Origin: Odontesthes bonariensis
Lineage: Eukaryota > Chordata > Actinopteri > Atheriniformes > Atherinopsidae
Length of the DNA stretch: 64,000 bases
NCBI RefSeq assembly: GCF_027942865.1
Contig: NC_134513.1
Span: 36,015,429-36,079,428 of the forward strand
Direction of reading: 5' to 3'
The notes beneath the pieces were generated by a model. The model had not been told where the DNA came from and did not search any database. It saw only the letters and a list, made by a program, of their open reading frames with translations. Within the stretch, counting starts at the first letter, position 1, and each line of letters starts with the position of its first letter. Below, piece after piece: positions 1 to 12,580 of this stretch. The position numbers and the translations under genes are program-made.

Positions 1-711
1 ATGTGTTGTGAGGTCGGTCGGGACGAGCCTGTCGGGGACGAGCAGGTCGGGGACGAGCCTGTCCTGGTCGGCCTCTGGACTGAGAAACCAGCCAGGTGTG
101 TTGCTAAAAGTGTTTTCTTTGACTGCACGCCTGAGAGGAGATGTTCTTCCAGAGTGAAGCAGAGTGCAGCTCTGCAGCAACTCTGATGAAAGTCCTGCTC
201 TATTTATAGCTGCAAGTCGGCTTTAAAAATACATCAACTGTGTATGAAGCCAAGCTCATCTGAGGAAAGTAAGCTGAACTGTGAGCACGCTCGGACATAT
301 CACGGGCCACGTTGGTTCTGCTGACAGTTGTACGGCGCTCAGTGATGCGTTATCAACGCCCCACTGACCCGCATGACAGGATGAACGGGGGGGGGGGCCG
401 GGCATCAGAAGGATGAACCGGCCAATAAAGATGCAAGACTGATTTAAACTCAGATTTTATGACCACTACAACTTAAGAACAATTAGCACCACATATATCC
501 CCTCTAGAACCTCATTGATGTCCACAACAACCTCTTAAAGAACCACGAAATTCCCATAAAAGATCCCAAGATCTCATCCATGGTCACGAGCACAATGTAC
601 AAGCAACCGAGAACCATCCCAGTGACAGTTAGAACCACCCAAACAGCCAAAGTGGAACCTCTAACAGGAACAGGACAACCTTATTCCCTACAAACCTTTG
701 TGAAACTCTAA
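1..711. other. Unannotated left edge
   Basis: I see no supportable gene here. A 61-codon open frame at 1-186 begins in a short degenerate GTCGGGGACGAG repeat and resembles nothing I know. If the KIAA0930-like gene continues leftward, this may be intronic. Confidence 0.4.
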
Positions 712-835
712 AGCAGGGATGTCCAAAGTCGGTCCTCGAGGGCTGCTGTCCTGCAGGTTTTAGATGTTTCCCTGCTTAAACACACCTGATTCAGATCAAG
801 ACATCATTAACAGGCTTGTGCAGAACTTAAAAATT
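712..835. mobile_element. hAT-type MITE fragment
   Basis: The segment opens with GCAGGGATGTCCAAAGTCGG and continues with the 'ctgcaggttttagatgtttccc' type of sequence that I recognise as one end of an abundant teleost hAT-derived element. Only one end is present and I found no matching second terminus, so it is a truncated copy. The family assignment is from memory of the motif, not from a search. Confidence 0.5.
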
Positions 836-1882
836 TGTTGAAGAGATCCATTTCATCACATAGGACAAGGAAAATTAATCATTTAAATGCACATTTTTGT
901 GTTTGCAGCATTGCTTAAAATGAAATAAAAATAGATGTTTTTTTCTTTTAAACTCGTACAACACATGTATTTCTACAACCATGTGACGTAGCCTCTCGTG
1001 CACAGTAGAGCCACTCAAAGCTTTGGTTACTGGATTCTTTCAACAATCAGAGTTGATAGTTTCTATCCAGCAAGTTTAATTAGACACCTGGATGTGAACG
1101 TGAACATTGTAGGTCTGTGGTGTCAAAGTTATTTCGAATAAAAAGTAAAGAATGTTTATTTGGAATCATTAAACGGTATAATCTGATCATGTGACCTGCT
1201 CCGTGTTACTTCTGTCATGTATTCAGGCTGAATGGATGAGGTCATGTGATGAGTCTGTGCTCTCAGTATGATCCTGATGACTGGATAAACAGATCTGAGT
1301 CTCTCTGCAGGACTTTTTCCTTTTATCGTCCCTCCAAACGACTTTTTGATCCAAGTCGATGTTTTTAACAGCCCAAAATGAACCTTTAGGTTTATTCTGT
1401 CCCAGTTAGTACTCTAAGAATACATCTTGAAAGAAGGACAGTTTAGGGCTGTTCTGCTCCATTAGTTTACAGCCAGGGAACATCCAGCAGCCCACCTCGG
1501 AGCCGTCTGACATCAGAAATAAGCACCTAACTTTTATCCAGGTCCAAATGTAGACAGTTTGGGGACGTCTTGCCTGGCAGCATGGCTGCAGTTACACACT
1601 ATGCTCCACATTTTTGTTTCTAACTTGCATAAAAAGCTTCGAATTCACAGAAATGAACTTCCATCAGCTGATCTGCTGGTGGTAAAATCTGCTCCATCCT
1701 GAAGATAGAAACCAGTTCCTTCACCTGGGGGGGTCCAGAACATGTGAACCCCACTATCGCTGGTCTAAATACACCAACATCGCTGCCAGAATCAACCACA
1801 AATATCCTAAAATAATTGTTTGTGGAGATCATCTGCTGCTCTTATTTCCTTCTCTGACCCAGAAAGCGATCCGTTTAATCAT
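836..1882. other. Unique AT-rich sequence, no gene seen
   Basis: No exon, RNA gene or bounded repeat could be supported. Open frames are short and lack protein-like composition. Confidence 0.4.
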
Positions 1883-3306
1883 CCTGGAGCAGGTCTCAGG
1901 AGCTGCATGCACCTGGAGCAGCAGGTCTCAGGAGCTGCATGCACCTGGAGCAGCAGGTCTCAGGAGCTCCATGCACCTGGAGCAGGTCTCAGGAGCTGCA
2001 TGCACCTGGAGCAGCAGGTCTCAGGAGCTGCATGCACCTGGAGCAGGTCTCAGGAGCTGCATGCACCTGGAGCAGGTCTCAGGAGCTGCATGCACCTGGA
2101 GCAGCAGGTCTCAGGTGCTCCATGCACCTGGAGCAGCAGGTCTCAGGAGCTGCATGCACCTGGAGCAGCAGGTCTCAGGTGCTGCATGCACCTGGAGCAG
2201 CAGGTCTCAGGAGCTGCATGCACCTGGAGCAGCAGGTCTCAGGAGCTGCATGCACCTGGAGCAGCAGGTCTCAGGAGCTGCATGCACCTGGAGCAGCAGG
2301 TCTCAGGTGCTGCATGCACCTGGAGCAGCAGGTCTCAGGTGCTGCATGCACCTGGAGCAGCAGGTCTCAGGTGCTCCATGCACCTGGAGCAGCAGGTCTC
2401 AGGTGCTCCATGCACCTGGAGCAGGTCTCAGGAGCTCCATGCACCTGGAGCAGCAGGTCTCAGGTGCTCCATGCACCTGGAGCAGCAGGTCTCAGGAGCT
2501 GCATGCACCTGGAGCAGCAGGTCTCAGGAGCTGCATGCACCTGGAGCAGCAGGTCTCAGGAGCTGCATGCACCTGGAGCAGCAGGTCTCAGGTGCTCCAT
2601 GCACCTGGAGCAGCAGGTCTCAGGAGCTGCATGCACCTGGAGCAGGTCTCAGGAGCTCCATGCACCTGGAGCAGCAGGTCTCAGGTGCTCCATGCACCTG
2701 GAGCAGGTCTCAGGAGCTCCATGCACCTGGAGCAGCAGGTCTCAGGTGCTGCATGCACCTGGAGCAGCAGGTCTCAGGTGCTCCATGCACCTGGAGCAGC
2801 AGGTCTCAGGTGCTGCATGCACCTGGAGCAGCAGGTCTCAGGAGCTGCATGCACCTGGAGCAGCAGGTCTCAGGAGCTGCATGCACCTGGAGCAGCAGGT
2901 CTCAGGAGCTGCATGCACCTGGAGCAGCAGGTCTCAGGAGCTGCATGCACCTGGAGCAGCAGGTCTCAGGTGCTCCATGCACCTGGAGCAGCAGGTCTCA
3001 GGTGCTCCATGCACCTGGAGCAGCAGGTCTCAGGTTCTCCATGCACCTGGAGCAGCAGGTCTCAGGTTCTCCATGCACCTGGAGCAGCAGGTCTCAGGTG
3101 CTCCATGCACCTGGAGCAGCAGGTCTCAGGTGCTCCATGCACCTGGAGCAGCAGGTCTCAGGTGCTCCATGCACCTGGAGCAGCAGGTCTCAGGAGCTGC
3201 ATGCACCTGGAGCAGCAGGTCTCAGGAGCTGCATGCACCTGGAGCAGCAGGTCTCAGGAGCTGCATGCACCTGGAGCAGGTCTCAGGTGCTGCATGCACC
3301 TGGAGC
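1883..3306. repeat. 29/32-bp minisatellite array
   Basis: About 45 tandem units built on GGAGCAGCAGGTCTCAGGAG followed by CTGCATGCACCT. Units are 32 bp, or 29 bp when one CAG is missing. The main variants are AGCTGC, TGCTGC, AGCTCC and TGCTCC just before ATGCACCT. Because 32 is not a multiple of three and the unit lacks stops, all three plus-strand frames stay open for up to about 500 codons. These frames are artefacts. Confidence 0.95.
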
Positions 3307-4184
3307 TGAGAGCAGGCTGCAGGAGGAGCTCCAAGAAGGATGAGGGTCGGTTGAAAATCACTCGAATAATTCCTGAAACGCAGCTCAACCCAATATTGGA
3401 AGAAACAAGAGCCTCCTTTCAGAGGTTTCTAACATTAGATTAAACTCATTTGTGGGAAGCAACTGAATGAATCAAATCAGAAGCAACAGAATCAGGAAGT
3501 TTGTGTTTGGGCACATTAAATGTTTTATTGGATTCTGATGTTTTAATCTAATTTTTGGAGGAATTTGTTGGGAGAACAACTGAAGAGAGCCATCAGCTTT
3601 TGTTCATCTCAGCACGTGGTGTTTGTTCTAAGAGTTACTGACAGTGGAAGCGTCTCTGAGGAGAGTCTGAAGACATGAAGGATGTTTGTGAGGAGCAGAC
3701 GGGACGCTTCCTGCTGGGACTGCACCGACAACAACCTGACGGGGCCGACTCATGAAATATTCAGCTATTTCTACTGTACAGTTACAGTCTGTGAGGAGCA
3801 CAGCTCAGCACAGACTGCTGGGATTTATTCTCTGTTGGAGAACTAACTGCTCAACATAAAGCTGCACACCGATGTCAGAGTATTTATATCTGTGAGGTCA
3901 TTAAAGCTGAAACTGCCGTTTCTGCTCCTGTTTGCTAATGAAGTCATGTGACACCATGAACATGTCATGATTTATCACACATTCCTCTGTGTGACACCTC
4001 CTGATCAATGATCTAAACCTTTGCAACTGCTGGAAGACCAGAAACAGCTGATCGGGCTGTTTAACAACGGCTTTAATGATGAAGAAAAAGTGTGAAGCCT
4101 TCATATTTTGGTGGTTGAATTTCCGGTAAAAACAGAAGCTATTTCCCAAGAAACGTCTACTGAAAGCTTCTGGTTCTGATGGCG
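3307..4184. other. No gene seen
   Basis: Ordinary AT-rich noncoding sequence between two repeats. No splice-flanked coding segment or bounded element was recognised. Confidence 0.4.
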
Positions 4185-4310
4185 GCTTCTTCCTGTTAAA
4201 GGGAGTTTTTTTCTCTCCACAGTCACCTCTTGCACGCTCAGGACGGGGGATTGGATCAGTTTCAGTGCAATCTGTTGGTTTCTTTAGCTAGGAAACCCTT
4301 TGATATTTTC
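4185..4310 (+). mobile_element. L2-type LINE 3' UTR fragment
   Basis: The motifs CTTCCTGTTAAAGGGAGTTT and TTTCAGTGCAATCTGTTGGT followed by a TAGCTAGGAAA block are recurrent in 3' regions of fish L2 LINEs. A related block occurs in opposite orientation at 19862-20090. No reverse transcriptase sequence is attached. The assignment rests on motif recognition only. Confidence 0.5.
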
Positions 4311-4800
4311 AGACTTGACGTGAACCGACTGAGTATTCATGAAAAAAATGGCGTCTCAGTGACTTCTAATCACAGGAGAGATATATTAAAACATTTTAAC
4401 ATCAACTGTGATTGAATCAGACTTTAACATCTCATTTCAGAGGGTGTTGACAGCAGCTTCAAATCCCATCTGAGGGTCTGATTTACTCCCGACAGTCGTG
4501 GTTTTAGTCTTTAAGTGAGTAATAATGAGGCTGAAACTGAGACCCAGGATGTGGTGAGCTGGTGTGTTTATGTGCAGACCTGAGTCACTGTTGATGCTGC
4601 CTGATAAGAGTCAGACCTGAGTCACAGTCAGCAGCCTGCAGACAACCATCCGAGGACACACACCACACCGTGAGGTACTTCCTGCCTACTCCTACAACGA
4701 CCTGACCACTGTGACACCATCAGAGGTTGTTCAACATGCAGCTTTCCAAAATTTACGACCAGCCAAACGACACCGAAGCACCCGGAGCGTAAACATCAAT

Positions 4801-6487
4801 ACATCCGTCATATACCCTACATCTGTCATATACCCTGTATCCGTCATATACCCTACATCCGTCATATACCCTGTATCCGTCATATACCCTACATCTGTCA
4901 TATACCCTGTATCCGTCATATACCCTACATCCGTCATATACCCTGTATCCGTCATATACCCTACATCCGTCATATACCCTGTATCCGTCATATACCCTAC
5001 ATCCGTCATATACCCTGTATCCGTCATATACCCTGCATCCGTCATATACCCTGTATCCGTCATATACCCTGTATCCGTCATATACCCTGTATCCGTCATA
5101 TACCCTACATCCGTCATATACCCTACATCCGTCATATACCCTGTATCCGTCATATACCCTACATCCGTCATATACCCTGTATCCGTCATATACCCTACAT
5201 CCGTCATATACCCTACATCCGTCATATACCCTGTATCCGTCATATACCCTACATCCGTCATATACCCTGTATCCGTCATATACCCTACATCCGTCATATA
5301 CCCTGTATCCGTCATATACCCTACATCCGTCATATACCCTGTATCCGTCATATACCCTACATCCGTCATATACCCTGTATCCGTCATATACCCTACATCC
5401 GTCATATACCCTGTATCCGTCATATACCCTGTATCCGTCATATACCCTACATCCGTCATATACCCTACATCCGTCATATACCCTGTATCCGTCATATACC
5501 CTACATCCGTCATATACCCTGTATCCGTCATATACCCTACATCCGTCATATACCCTACATCCGTCATATACCCTGTATCCGTCATATACCCTACATCCGT
5601 CATATACCCTACATCCGTCATATACCCTGTATCCGTCATATACCCTGTATCCGTCATATACCCTACATCCGTCATATACCCTGTATCCGTCATATACCCT
5701 ACATCCGTCATATACCCTACATCCGTCATATACCCTACATCCGTCATATACCCTACATCCGTCATATACCCTGTATCCGTCATATACCCTACATCCGTCA
5801 TATACCCTACATCCGTCACACATCCTATATCTGTCAAATATCTGTCATATACCCTATATCTGTCATAAACCCGACATCCGTCATATCTGCCATATACCCT
5901 TCATCCGTCATCTAATCTACATCTCTCATATACCCGACATGCGTCATATACCCTGTATCTGTCATATATCTGCCATATACCCTTCATCCGTCATCTAATC
6001 TACATCTCTCATATACCCGACATGCGTCATATACCCTGTATCTGTCATATATCTGCCATATACCCTTCATCCGTCATATACCCTGTATCCGTCATATACC
6101 TTGTATCCGTCATATACCCTACATCCGTCATATACCCTACATCCGTCACACATCCTACATCTATCAAACATCTGTCATATACCCTACATCCGTCACACAT
6201 CCTATATCTGTCAAATATCTGTCATATACCCTGTATCCGTCAGATGTAGGGTTTATCTGTCAAACCCTACATCTGTCATATACCCTGTATCTGTCATAAA
6301 CCCGACATCCGTCATATCTGCCATATACCTTTCATCCGTCATCTAATCTACATCTCTCATATACCCGACATGCGTCATATACCCTGTATCTGTCATATAT
6401 CTGCCATATACCCTTCATCCGTCATCTAACCTACATCTGTCATATACGCGACATCTGTCATATACCCTACATCCGTCATATATCTGT
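4801..6487. repeat. 18-bp minisatellite array
   Basis: The unit is GTCATATACCCTACATCC, with the second half alternating mainly between ACATCC and GTATCC. Units are nearly perfect from 4801 to about 5815. They then become degenerate, with TCTGTCATAT and CATCCGTCATCTAATC variants and internal duplicated blocks of about 100 bp, to about 6487. An 18-bp period keeps frames open on both strands (385 and 368 codons), giving VIYPTS/VIYPVS or MTDVGY peptides. I treat these as noncoding. Confidence 0.95.
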
Positions 6488-9047
6488 CGCTTACTTACTG
6501 CAGCTGGTAAAATCATAGAGTTGATTTCTGAGGAAGTCCACGAACTACGCTCCAAACAAAGGCACGATCATAAACGGATGTACTCGTAATCAAAACAAAA
6601 GTATCTTCTGGGCCTTACAAATACAAAGTTCTGCTTTAAATCCTGATCAACACTAATGTCATGATTTATTAAAAGAGGGCTTTTTTACCGTTTGACTCTT
6701 TGTTTTTAAACAAACTAATCGATGTACATTTAAAATGACTGATTTGAAATAGTGAATTTCTACATTTAATGGTATTAAAGTCCAGAACAGAAGCTAAATG
6801 GACCCTGTTCTGCATCCAGGTACTGTTGGTTATTAAAAGAAGATCTTCCTTTGTCTGAAAAATATAAAAACTACTGCCTGAATTTTGTTGTGTGCCTTCA
6901 GTTTGTGATGATATAAGACCCTTCGCAGCTAGAGGCAGAGTTTGACATTTTCCTGCCTTCCGTACAGACGACATCATAGCAGATGCAGAACACAGGCCCG
7001 GCCATGAGGTCATGGGTCGTTAACAGAGCGCTATTGATCGCTGCATCAGAGCAAACAGGCAGCACGATGAGGCAGAAACAGCCCACAAACTGCCCAGCTG
7101 ACACTTTTCCATCAGGACGATCCGGTGACCCATCGGATCAATACCGTCCTTCACATGCCGCTCGCTTTCTTTCAGAGCGCCTCCGTCAGCCACATTTGGT
7201 TCATGAAGGAGGCTCATAATTAAAGCTGGGAGATAAAAGGCTCTCGTTAAGAGACGTGAGGTCATCACAGTTTATTTTCTCCTGTCTGTGCCGTGAATTA
7301 GTGACGTCAGCAGGTTATTCTTAGAAAAGAGGTTTCAGATGTCTGTGGGAGCACAAACCAGGAGATGAAATGTCCTTAGCCTCCAAACCTCGACAAACTT
7401 TCTGATGACATCATGTTAATCTCTGTTATTTAAACTCATTTCAATACAAACTGAGGGACACTTCTGAGGTTATTTAATACAAAACCTGACAAACAGAAGT
7501 TTAATTTGTGTTTTAATTAAAATGATACACTAAAATATAAGAAACATTTCAATTATTATTAAAATTCTGAACATTTATCACACGTTTTGTCCACCATGGC
7601 TCACTTTTACCAGCGAGCAGAAACCTATGATGATGCTTTTGACTGTAGGGTAACCCTAACAGGTTTTCATGTTTTCTAAGATATTCTGATAAAACAAGCA
7701 ATCTGAGCTACAGAAACAGGCCCCGAACAAACCTCTGGTCCCAAAAAGAAGCCCCAGAGCAGGTAACCTCATCAAGTGGGAAAAGAGCATCACCTGATCC
7801 GTACCGACGCAAACCAACAACAACCATCAAAATTTACTCACTGACTGAATCAGACTGAGTCAGAGGGAAAAAGTACTCGATCCTCTTAAGATACTACTGA
7901 GTAGAAATACTGATGTAAAAATACTACAGAGTAGAAATAGTCTGTTATCAATGAATGAGTCAACTGAATAAAAGACTAAAATTAAAATGAACATTTTAGA
8001 CAGATATTTCATATTATTGATTGTAATTACAGATTTAATTATGAAAGCACAACTTTAATACAGCTTGCAGATTAACGTATAAAAAAATCCTGATAAATTT
8101 ACTATTAAGAACGTTTTTGTTTGTTTCTTAAATTAGTAAAAGTTAGAAAAGTTGGTGTTTTAAGCTGATGCTTCAGCCTGAACTGAATTTTCTTCTTTAA
8201 CAGATGAAGAAACAGAAAAATCTCTGCAGAACGACCTTTGAAAGATATTTCCTCTTATCTCAGTCTGCTAAAAGAAGCTAAAAGCTAACATCAATGTAGC
8301 AAACAGGACTTAGATTCAACAGCTTCACGAGTCTAACTAGCTTCAGACGGTCCTCAGTCAGATCTAAAACACCAAATGTTGGTCCAATAAACTGTGCAGC
8401 TCAAATTATTCAGGTTCCTTTAACATGAAAGTACAAAAACTACAAACTTTTACTCTGAGAGCACACGTCAGAGAGAAATTCTGGACGTTAATGTTTCTGC
8501 TTGAACCAATGCAGTAATGACTCCGTCTCAGATCAATCTGATGCTGCCTTGAACCAGAAGTTCCCGGTACTTTCACATGAGCAACTTTCTTTCACAGAAT
8601 CCCGCAGATTGTGTTTATCTCATTTTAGGGAAATGCTGCTGCAGGACTTCAGTGTTTCACTTGGAGTCAGACTGTTGGTGCTTCCTCTTTTACTTTAAGC
8701 ATCTGAAAACCACCAACGAAGAAGAGCTCGAACATCACTGCAGGTAGAAATGAGCCACAGGGTTTGCATAGGGACCAAGAAACCAACTTTAAGTCTAAAG
8801 AAATGGTCAGATACTCCCGACACAATCACTGATCAATCAGTTTAAGTTGTTCAGGGGTTGATATCAATGATCAGTAAAGGGATACGCTGCTTTATAGACG
8901 AGGCAACCCAAAGACTGAGGAGAAACAACCTCTTAAACGCCTAAAATAATGTTGTTTTGGTCAATTAAAGAAGAGCTGGAGAGAAAATATAAAATATGTA
9001 TTTATCTGAGACCAAAGGCCGAACGAGGCGACATCTCAGGAGGCCTG
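6488..9047. other. Noncoding stretch, no gene seen
   Basis: AT-rich sequence without a supportable exon. It holds a TGACGTCA palindrome at 7302-7309. At about 7866-7980 there is a block of short near-repeats (AATACTACAGAGTAGAAATA) that looks like a dispersed fish repeat fragment, but I cannot assign it. Confidence 0.4.
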
Positions 9048-10413
9048 GGGTCCGTTTCACAAAGCAGGTTCAACAAACTCTGAGTCTATTCCTGATCTCT
9101 GAGTGCATCTACTCTGAGAAAGAAAACTCTGAGTTTTCGGTTCCAGAAACGCTGATTTGAGTGAGTTTAATCAACTCCGAGTAGTTTCACCTTGAGTTTA
9201 GCGCATGCACCACAACTTTAAAAAGCCAACATCAATGGAGCCCTGATTCAACGAGTCACCATGGCAACGGGGAAGAGGAGGGGCTACGTTTTGGAAATCT
9301 TAATGCGCTCATACGGCGAGTTTCAACACGTTTTTAGAAATAAGTGCAACACCGCTGCAGCAGCAAAAGCGTAAGTTTAAATGTAGTCCTTTGCAATCCC
9401 AATAATATTACAGGGAAACTGCTTGAATGGTAGCCCATTCATTTATTTCATTTAGGTGCAATTCCGCGGGGGAGAAGCGCACTTGGCAGTTTAAGATGAA
9501 ATATAAAAACATTGTTCAAACAGGTGAGACCTCGGCATGGAGGCACCTCATTTTGATCATGTTTTACACTGTAAAGTAAATATTAAGTGGCTATTTGACT
9601 GTGCAGTTATTTTATCCCCAACATAATGCTGTTTTCACACACATAAACTGTGTCTTCTCATCTATATCATGTTCTGTTAAATAATTAAACCTATTTAAAC
9701 TAACACAGACTTCTACTGAGCCAACAGAAAGAAGGCAGATGCCCGTAAAACGGGTGGTGCCCAGCACCGCCACCTCTAACGGGAGGCCAGTGGCTGAGGG
9801 AATCCCTGGAGGGAATCCACCTTTATAAAATATAATAGACCTATATATATATCTTTTTTAAGCCTATTCATACACATATTTGTCTTTTTTTCTTTTGTCC
9901 CAACACATTCTGATGGTGCCTCTCAAAAAGATAATTGTCTGGAAATGCTAAAACATCTATGCGCGGTCTGATAACCATCTCCCGACGAATATTTAATTCT
10001 CTGAGCAGTAATGCTGCACCTTCATCCACGGGATCGTTGTCTAAAGGACATGTTTGTGAAAATAGTAATCTCCTACTGTGCCTAATGGACTTCTAGAAGC
10101 AGAAGAACTCGCTCTGCTGACTGAATGAATGAGGAAATCAAATGGCGTGTGTGGCTGAAAGAGGGCGGAGACAGAAAGAAACTCGAGGTTTCTTGAATAA
10201 AACCTGGTCCCGACCAGGTTAGGTTCAGAGAGTCTGTTACTACGGTAACTGACCGAGAGCTTAAGTTACCTCTCTTTGTGAAACAGGCTAGAGTTACCCC
10301 TCTTTCTCGGGGTTGAGTTACCTCCCTTTGTGAAACGGAAAACTCAGGGTTTCCCTCATTTCAGGGTTAACCTACTCAGAGTTTTCATGAAACCTGCTTC
10401 GTGAAACGGACCT
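9048..10413. mobile_element. Harbinger-type DNA transposon, non-autonomous
   Basis: The ends are inverted repeats: GGGTCCGTTTCACAAAGCAG on the left and the complement of CCTGCTTCGTGAAACGGACC on the right, with CTG flanking both ends as a likely 3-bp target duplication. The interior carries a decayed MYB/SANT-like accessory gene on the plus strand. Its first exon is 9261-9370, starting MATGKRRGY and ending in a GTAAGT donor. A second segment at 9456 onward encodes EKRTWQFKMKYKNIV, followed by a remnant with KADARKTGG. No transposase is evident. Confidence 0.75.
9261..9840 (+). pseudogene. Decayed MYB/SANT-like gene of Harbinger element
   Basis: The exon at 9261-9370 and the segment after the acceptor near 9455 together resemble the MYB/SANT-like DNA-binding protein of PIF/Harbinger transposons: a YGEFQHVFRNKCNTAAAAKA helix, then GEKRTWQFKMKYKNIVQT. 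In active elements this protein helps bring the transposase to the ends. Part of the domain is missing between the two segments, and the later GGPVAEG-like region near 9730-9830 is out of frame. It is therefore broken. Confidence 0.6.
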
Positions 10414-11819
10414 CTGGTGACATCATTTCAATCACTACAACTTTATTCAAAATGTTTACGTCTTATGAACACAATAATGGTCCAAACCTCGAGGTTTTGT
10501 GAGTAAATCTGGTCTTAGAAGCAGAACTATTTTACTACACGTTGAACTCATGTGTTGTAAAGTTGGATTTGATCCTTTTTATTCTGTTTTAGCTCATTTT
10601 TAGGCAAAGAACATATTTAGAAACTGGCCTCCTTCCTCACTCTAAGGTTGTAGTCACATGGATTTATCCCAGCCAATCAGCAAAGACCAAGCTGAGTCAC
10701 AAGAAGTGACATCACAGCATTTGAACAACTATTTTGTTTGTACCAACCTGGAAACTAACCGATTAAATTCGGGTGGTTGTGCCAAACGTTTTTTCAGAGG
10801 ATTTCTGGAAATTAGTTGAAAACGCTACATTTGATCGCACGCCCTGATCAGCGTACACGATGGTCGTCCCATCTTTAGACAGACTCGCCATGTTTTAGGC
10901 AAGCCTAAACTTGTGATTACGCTCGCCACATTGGTCGTGATGCGAGCGAACTGTGACGTGACCGGTAGTTTTCCTCCTGAACAGTAGGTGTCGCTGCTGA
11001 GCCCAAACGTCAGACAGGAAATACAAAATACACTTCATAAAGCAGGAAAACAGCCATCGACATGATGCTGGAGAAGACATTTTTAATGTCTAAGTAGTGA
11101 AATGTGAAATACAGTTAGGAGTTAAAAGTGCACAGTTAGGGTTTGAAAACATAAAGCCAAAGTTTTATACTCCGAGGCGACGGTTACTGTCACCTGATGA
11201 GAAGCTAGACACCAACCAACCTGCGTTGCAAAGCTACATTTAGGCATTTCTGGTGAGACTGAGTTGCACAAACACAACCTACATCCTCCAGGAATCCTAA
11301 GAGGAAGTGCACGCCGCCCACGGTGGGACAACCAGCCCCACAAAAAGAGGAAGCTCTGCCCGACTACCAGCACTCTGCTCAGGGAGGAAATCTGTGTTTT
11401 AAACCTCTATCATTCAACCTCACACTGAGCCCATTTATTCTAAAGTTCAATTGATCAGAAAACTTCATATCACATATCACTAACCCCCCAAAATGTTTAA
11501 CAAGAACAAGAAATGCGACTGAAATCACAGCAAGAACCTCTGCTCTAGTTTTAATATCAAGTCTGATGCGTTTCATTTTGGGCCCCTCACCTGTGAAGTG
11601 AACCCGAGGCCCCCTAACAGCTGGATACGGCCCTGACAGATGAACATGGAGCACAGAAAGTTGCAAACAAACATGAAAAATACAACAAATAAACACCGAA
11701 TCTGATTCTCCGAGCGGAGACCTACATCTGCCCTGTGATTGGTGAACACACCTGTGCGTCTCAGGTGGATAAAAAGCCTTCTGAAGAAGCGTCAGGGCCA
11801 CAGACAATAAGCGACTCAC
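10414..11819. other. Presumed first intron of the KIAA0930-like gene
   Basis: No coding exon was recognised. A 149-codon open frame at 11379-11828 (minus) simply runs through the splice donor of the exon at 11820-11964 and is not a separate gene. Confidence 0.45.
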
Positions 11820-11964
11820 CGAGCCCACTGATCTCCTGTCGGCTGTTCAGTCGGTTCCTCTCGTCGGCGATGGCCTTCAGCATCTGCTGCAGGGAGCCGT
11901 CCAGCTCTCCATTCTCCTCCTCCGCGGGCCCGACAGCCTTACACAAACCGGGGAAGGACGCCAT
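11820..11964 (-). CDS. KIAA0930-like first coding exon (partial gene)
   Basis: This exon starts at the ATG of MASFPGLCKAVG and encodes 48 residues plus one base before a consensus donor (CTCG|GTGAGT). The segment with MLKAIADERNRL and QEISGLG resembles the N terminus I remember for KIAA0930/C22orf9 homologues, a conserved vertebrate protein of unknown function. In that family an EISGLG-like motif precedes a CFKDDRIVFW exon. The one-base overhang suits that junction. I did not find the next exon in the remaining 11.8 kb on this strand, so intron 1 must be long or run off the window. The upstream frame stays open to 12078, but the GC-rich start region and acidic peptide favour MASFPG. Identity is moderate and rests on 48 residues. 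Confidence 0.6.
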
Positions 11965-12330
11965 CTCCGAGCTGGGATCATGACAGTCCAGGCTAACAGC
12001 GACCGACGGCACCGGCTGACGGCAGCTAACTGACGGATTGAGGGAGCGCGGGAAGAGGAGGGGAGCACCGGGGAGCACCGAGGATTCCCCCCCACCCGGT
12101 TCTTCCGTCTAATTTGTCCCGGAGAGGACTCTTACCGCGGAGCTGCCGGAGGTCGCGACCGGTGCGCTATGCTGTAGTGCCCGAGAACAGCGCGGGCAGG
12201 TCGGTCTACTAAGGGAGCCTCGAGTCCTACTGTTGTGCGGATCAGCTGGAAACACCCCTTACACTTCCGGTAACAACATGATGCTCTTAAAGAGACAGCG
12301 CAGCAGAACAGCTCTCACACGCCGGATGAA
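11965..12330 (-). promoter_or_regulatory. GC-rich promoter region of the KIAA0930-like gene
   Basis: The sequence directly upstream of the start codon is markedly richer in G, C and CpG than its surroundings, as expected for a vertebrate CpG-island promoter. No TATA box is placed convincingly. The boundary is approximate. Confidence 0.45.
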
Positions 12331-12440
12331 CCCGGAGCATGGAGAGGTGTAAGAAAGGACTCTGTCACCCTTCACATTCACTGACCGGGGTGGCCCACTG
12401 CCGCCCGATTAAAAGTGAAACAAAAAAGTACAAGTTCGAC

Positions 12441-12580
12441 ATCCATCCATTATCTATACCGCTGAATCCGTCGGTTGGGTCGCGGGGGGGCTGGAGCCTA
12501 TCCCAGCAGTCAATGGGCGAGAGGCGGGGTACACCCTGGACCGGCCGCCAGTCAATCGCAGGGCCACAACACATATTCTT
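12441..12580 (-). mobile_element. 3' end of a fish non-LTR retrotransposon
   Basis: CATCCATCCATTATCTATAC followed by a GGGTCGCGGGG and GGAGCCTATCCCAGC block is a very common teleost dispersed repeat. The CATC microsatellite is the 3' tail of an element read on the minus strand. I cannot decide between RTE-like and CR1/L2-like families. Confidence 0.6.

Noticed and set aside
1820..3443. Three overlapping plus-strand frames of 456-507 codons
   Set aside because: Produced by a 29/32-bp minisatellite without stops; all three frames encode the same permuted peptides.
4711..5868. Repeat proteins VIYPTS (plus) and MTDVGY (minus) of 356-385 codons
   Set aside because: An 18-bp period keeps both strands open. 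There is no start context, splice signal or flanking conserved sequence.
1883..6487. Possible CRISPR-like arrays
   Set aside because: Units are directly tandem without unique spacers, and the genome is vertebrate.
11379..11828. 149-codon minus frame near the KIAA0930-like exon
   Set aside because: It only reads through the splice donor region out of the gene's phase and shows no family similarity.
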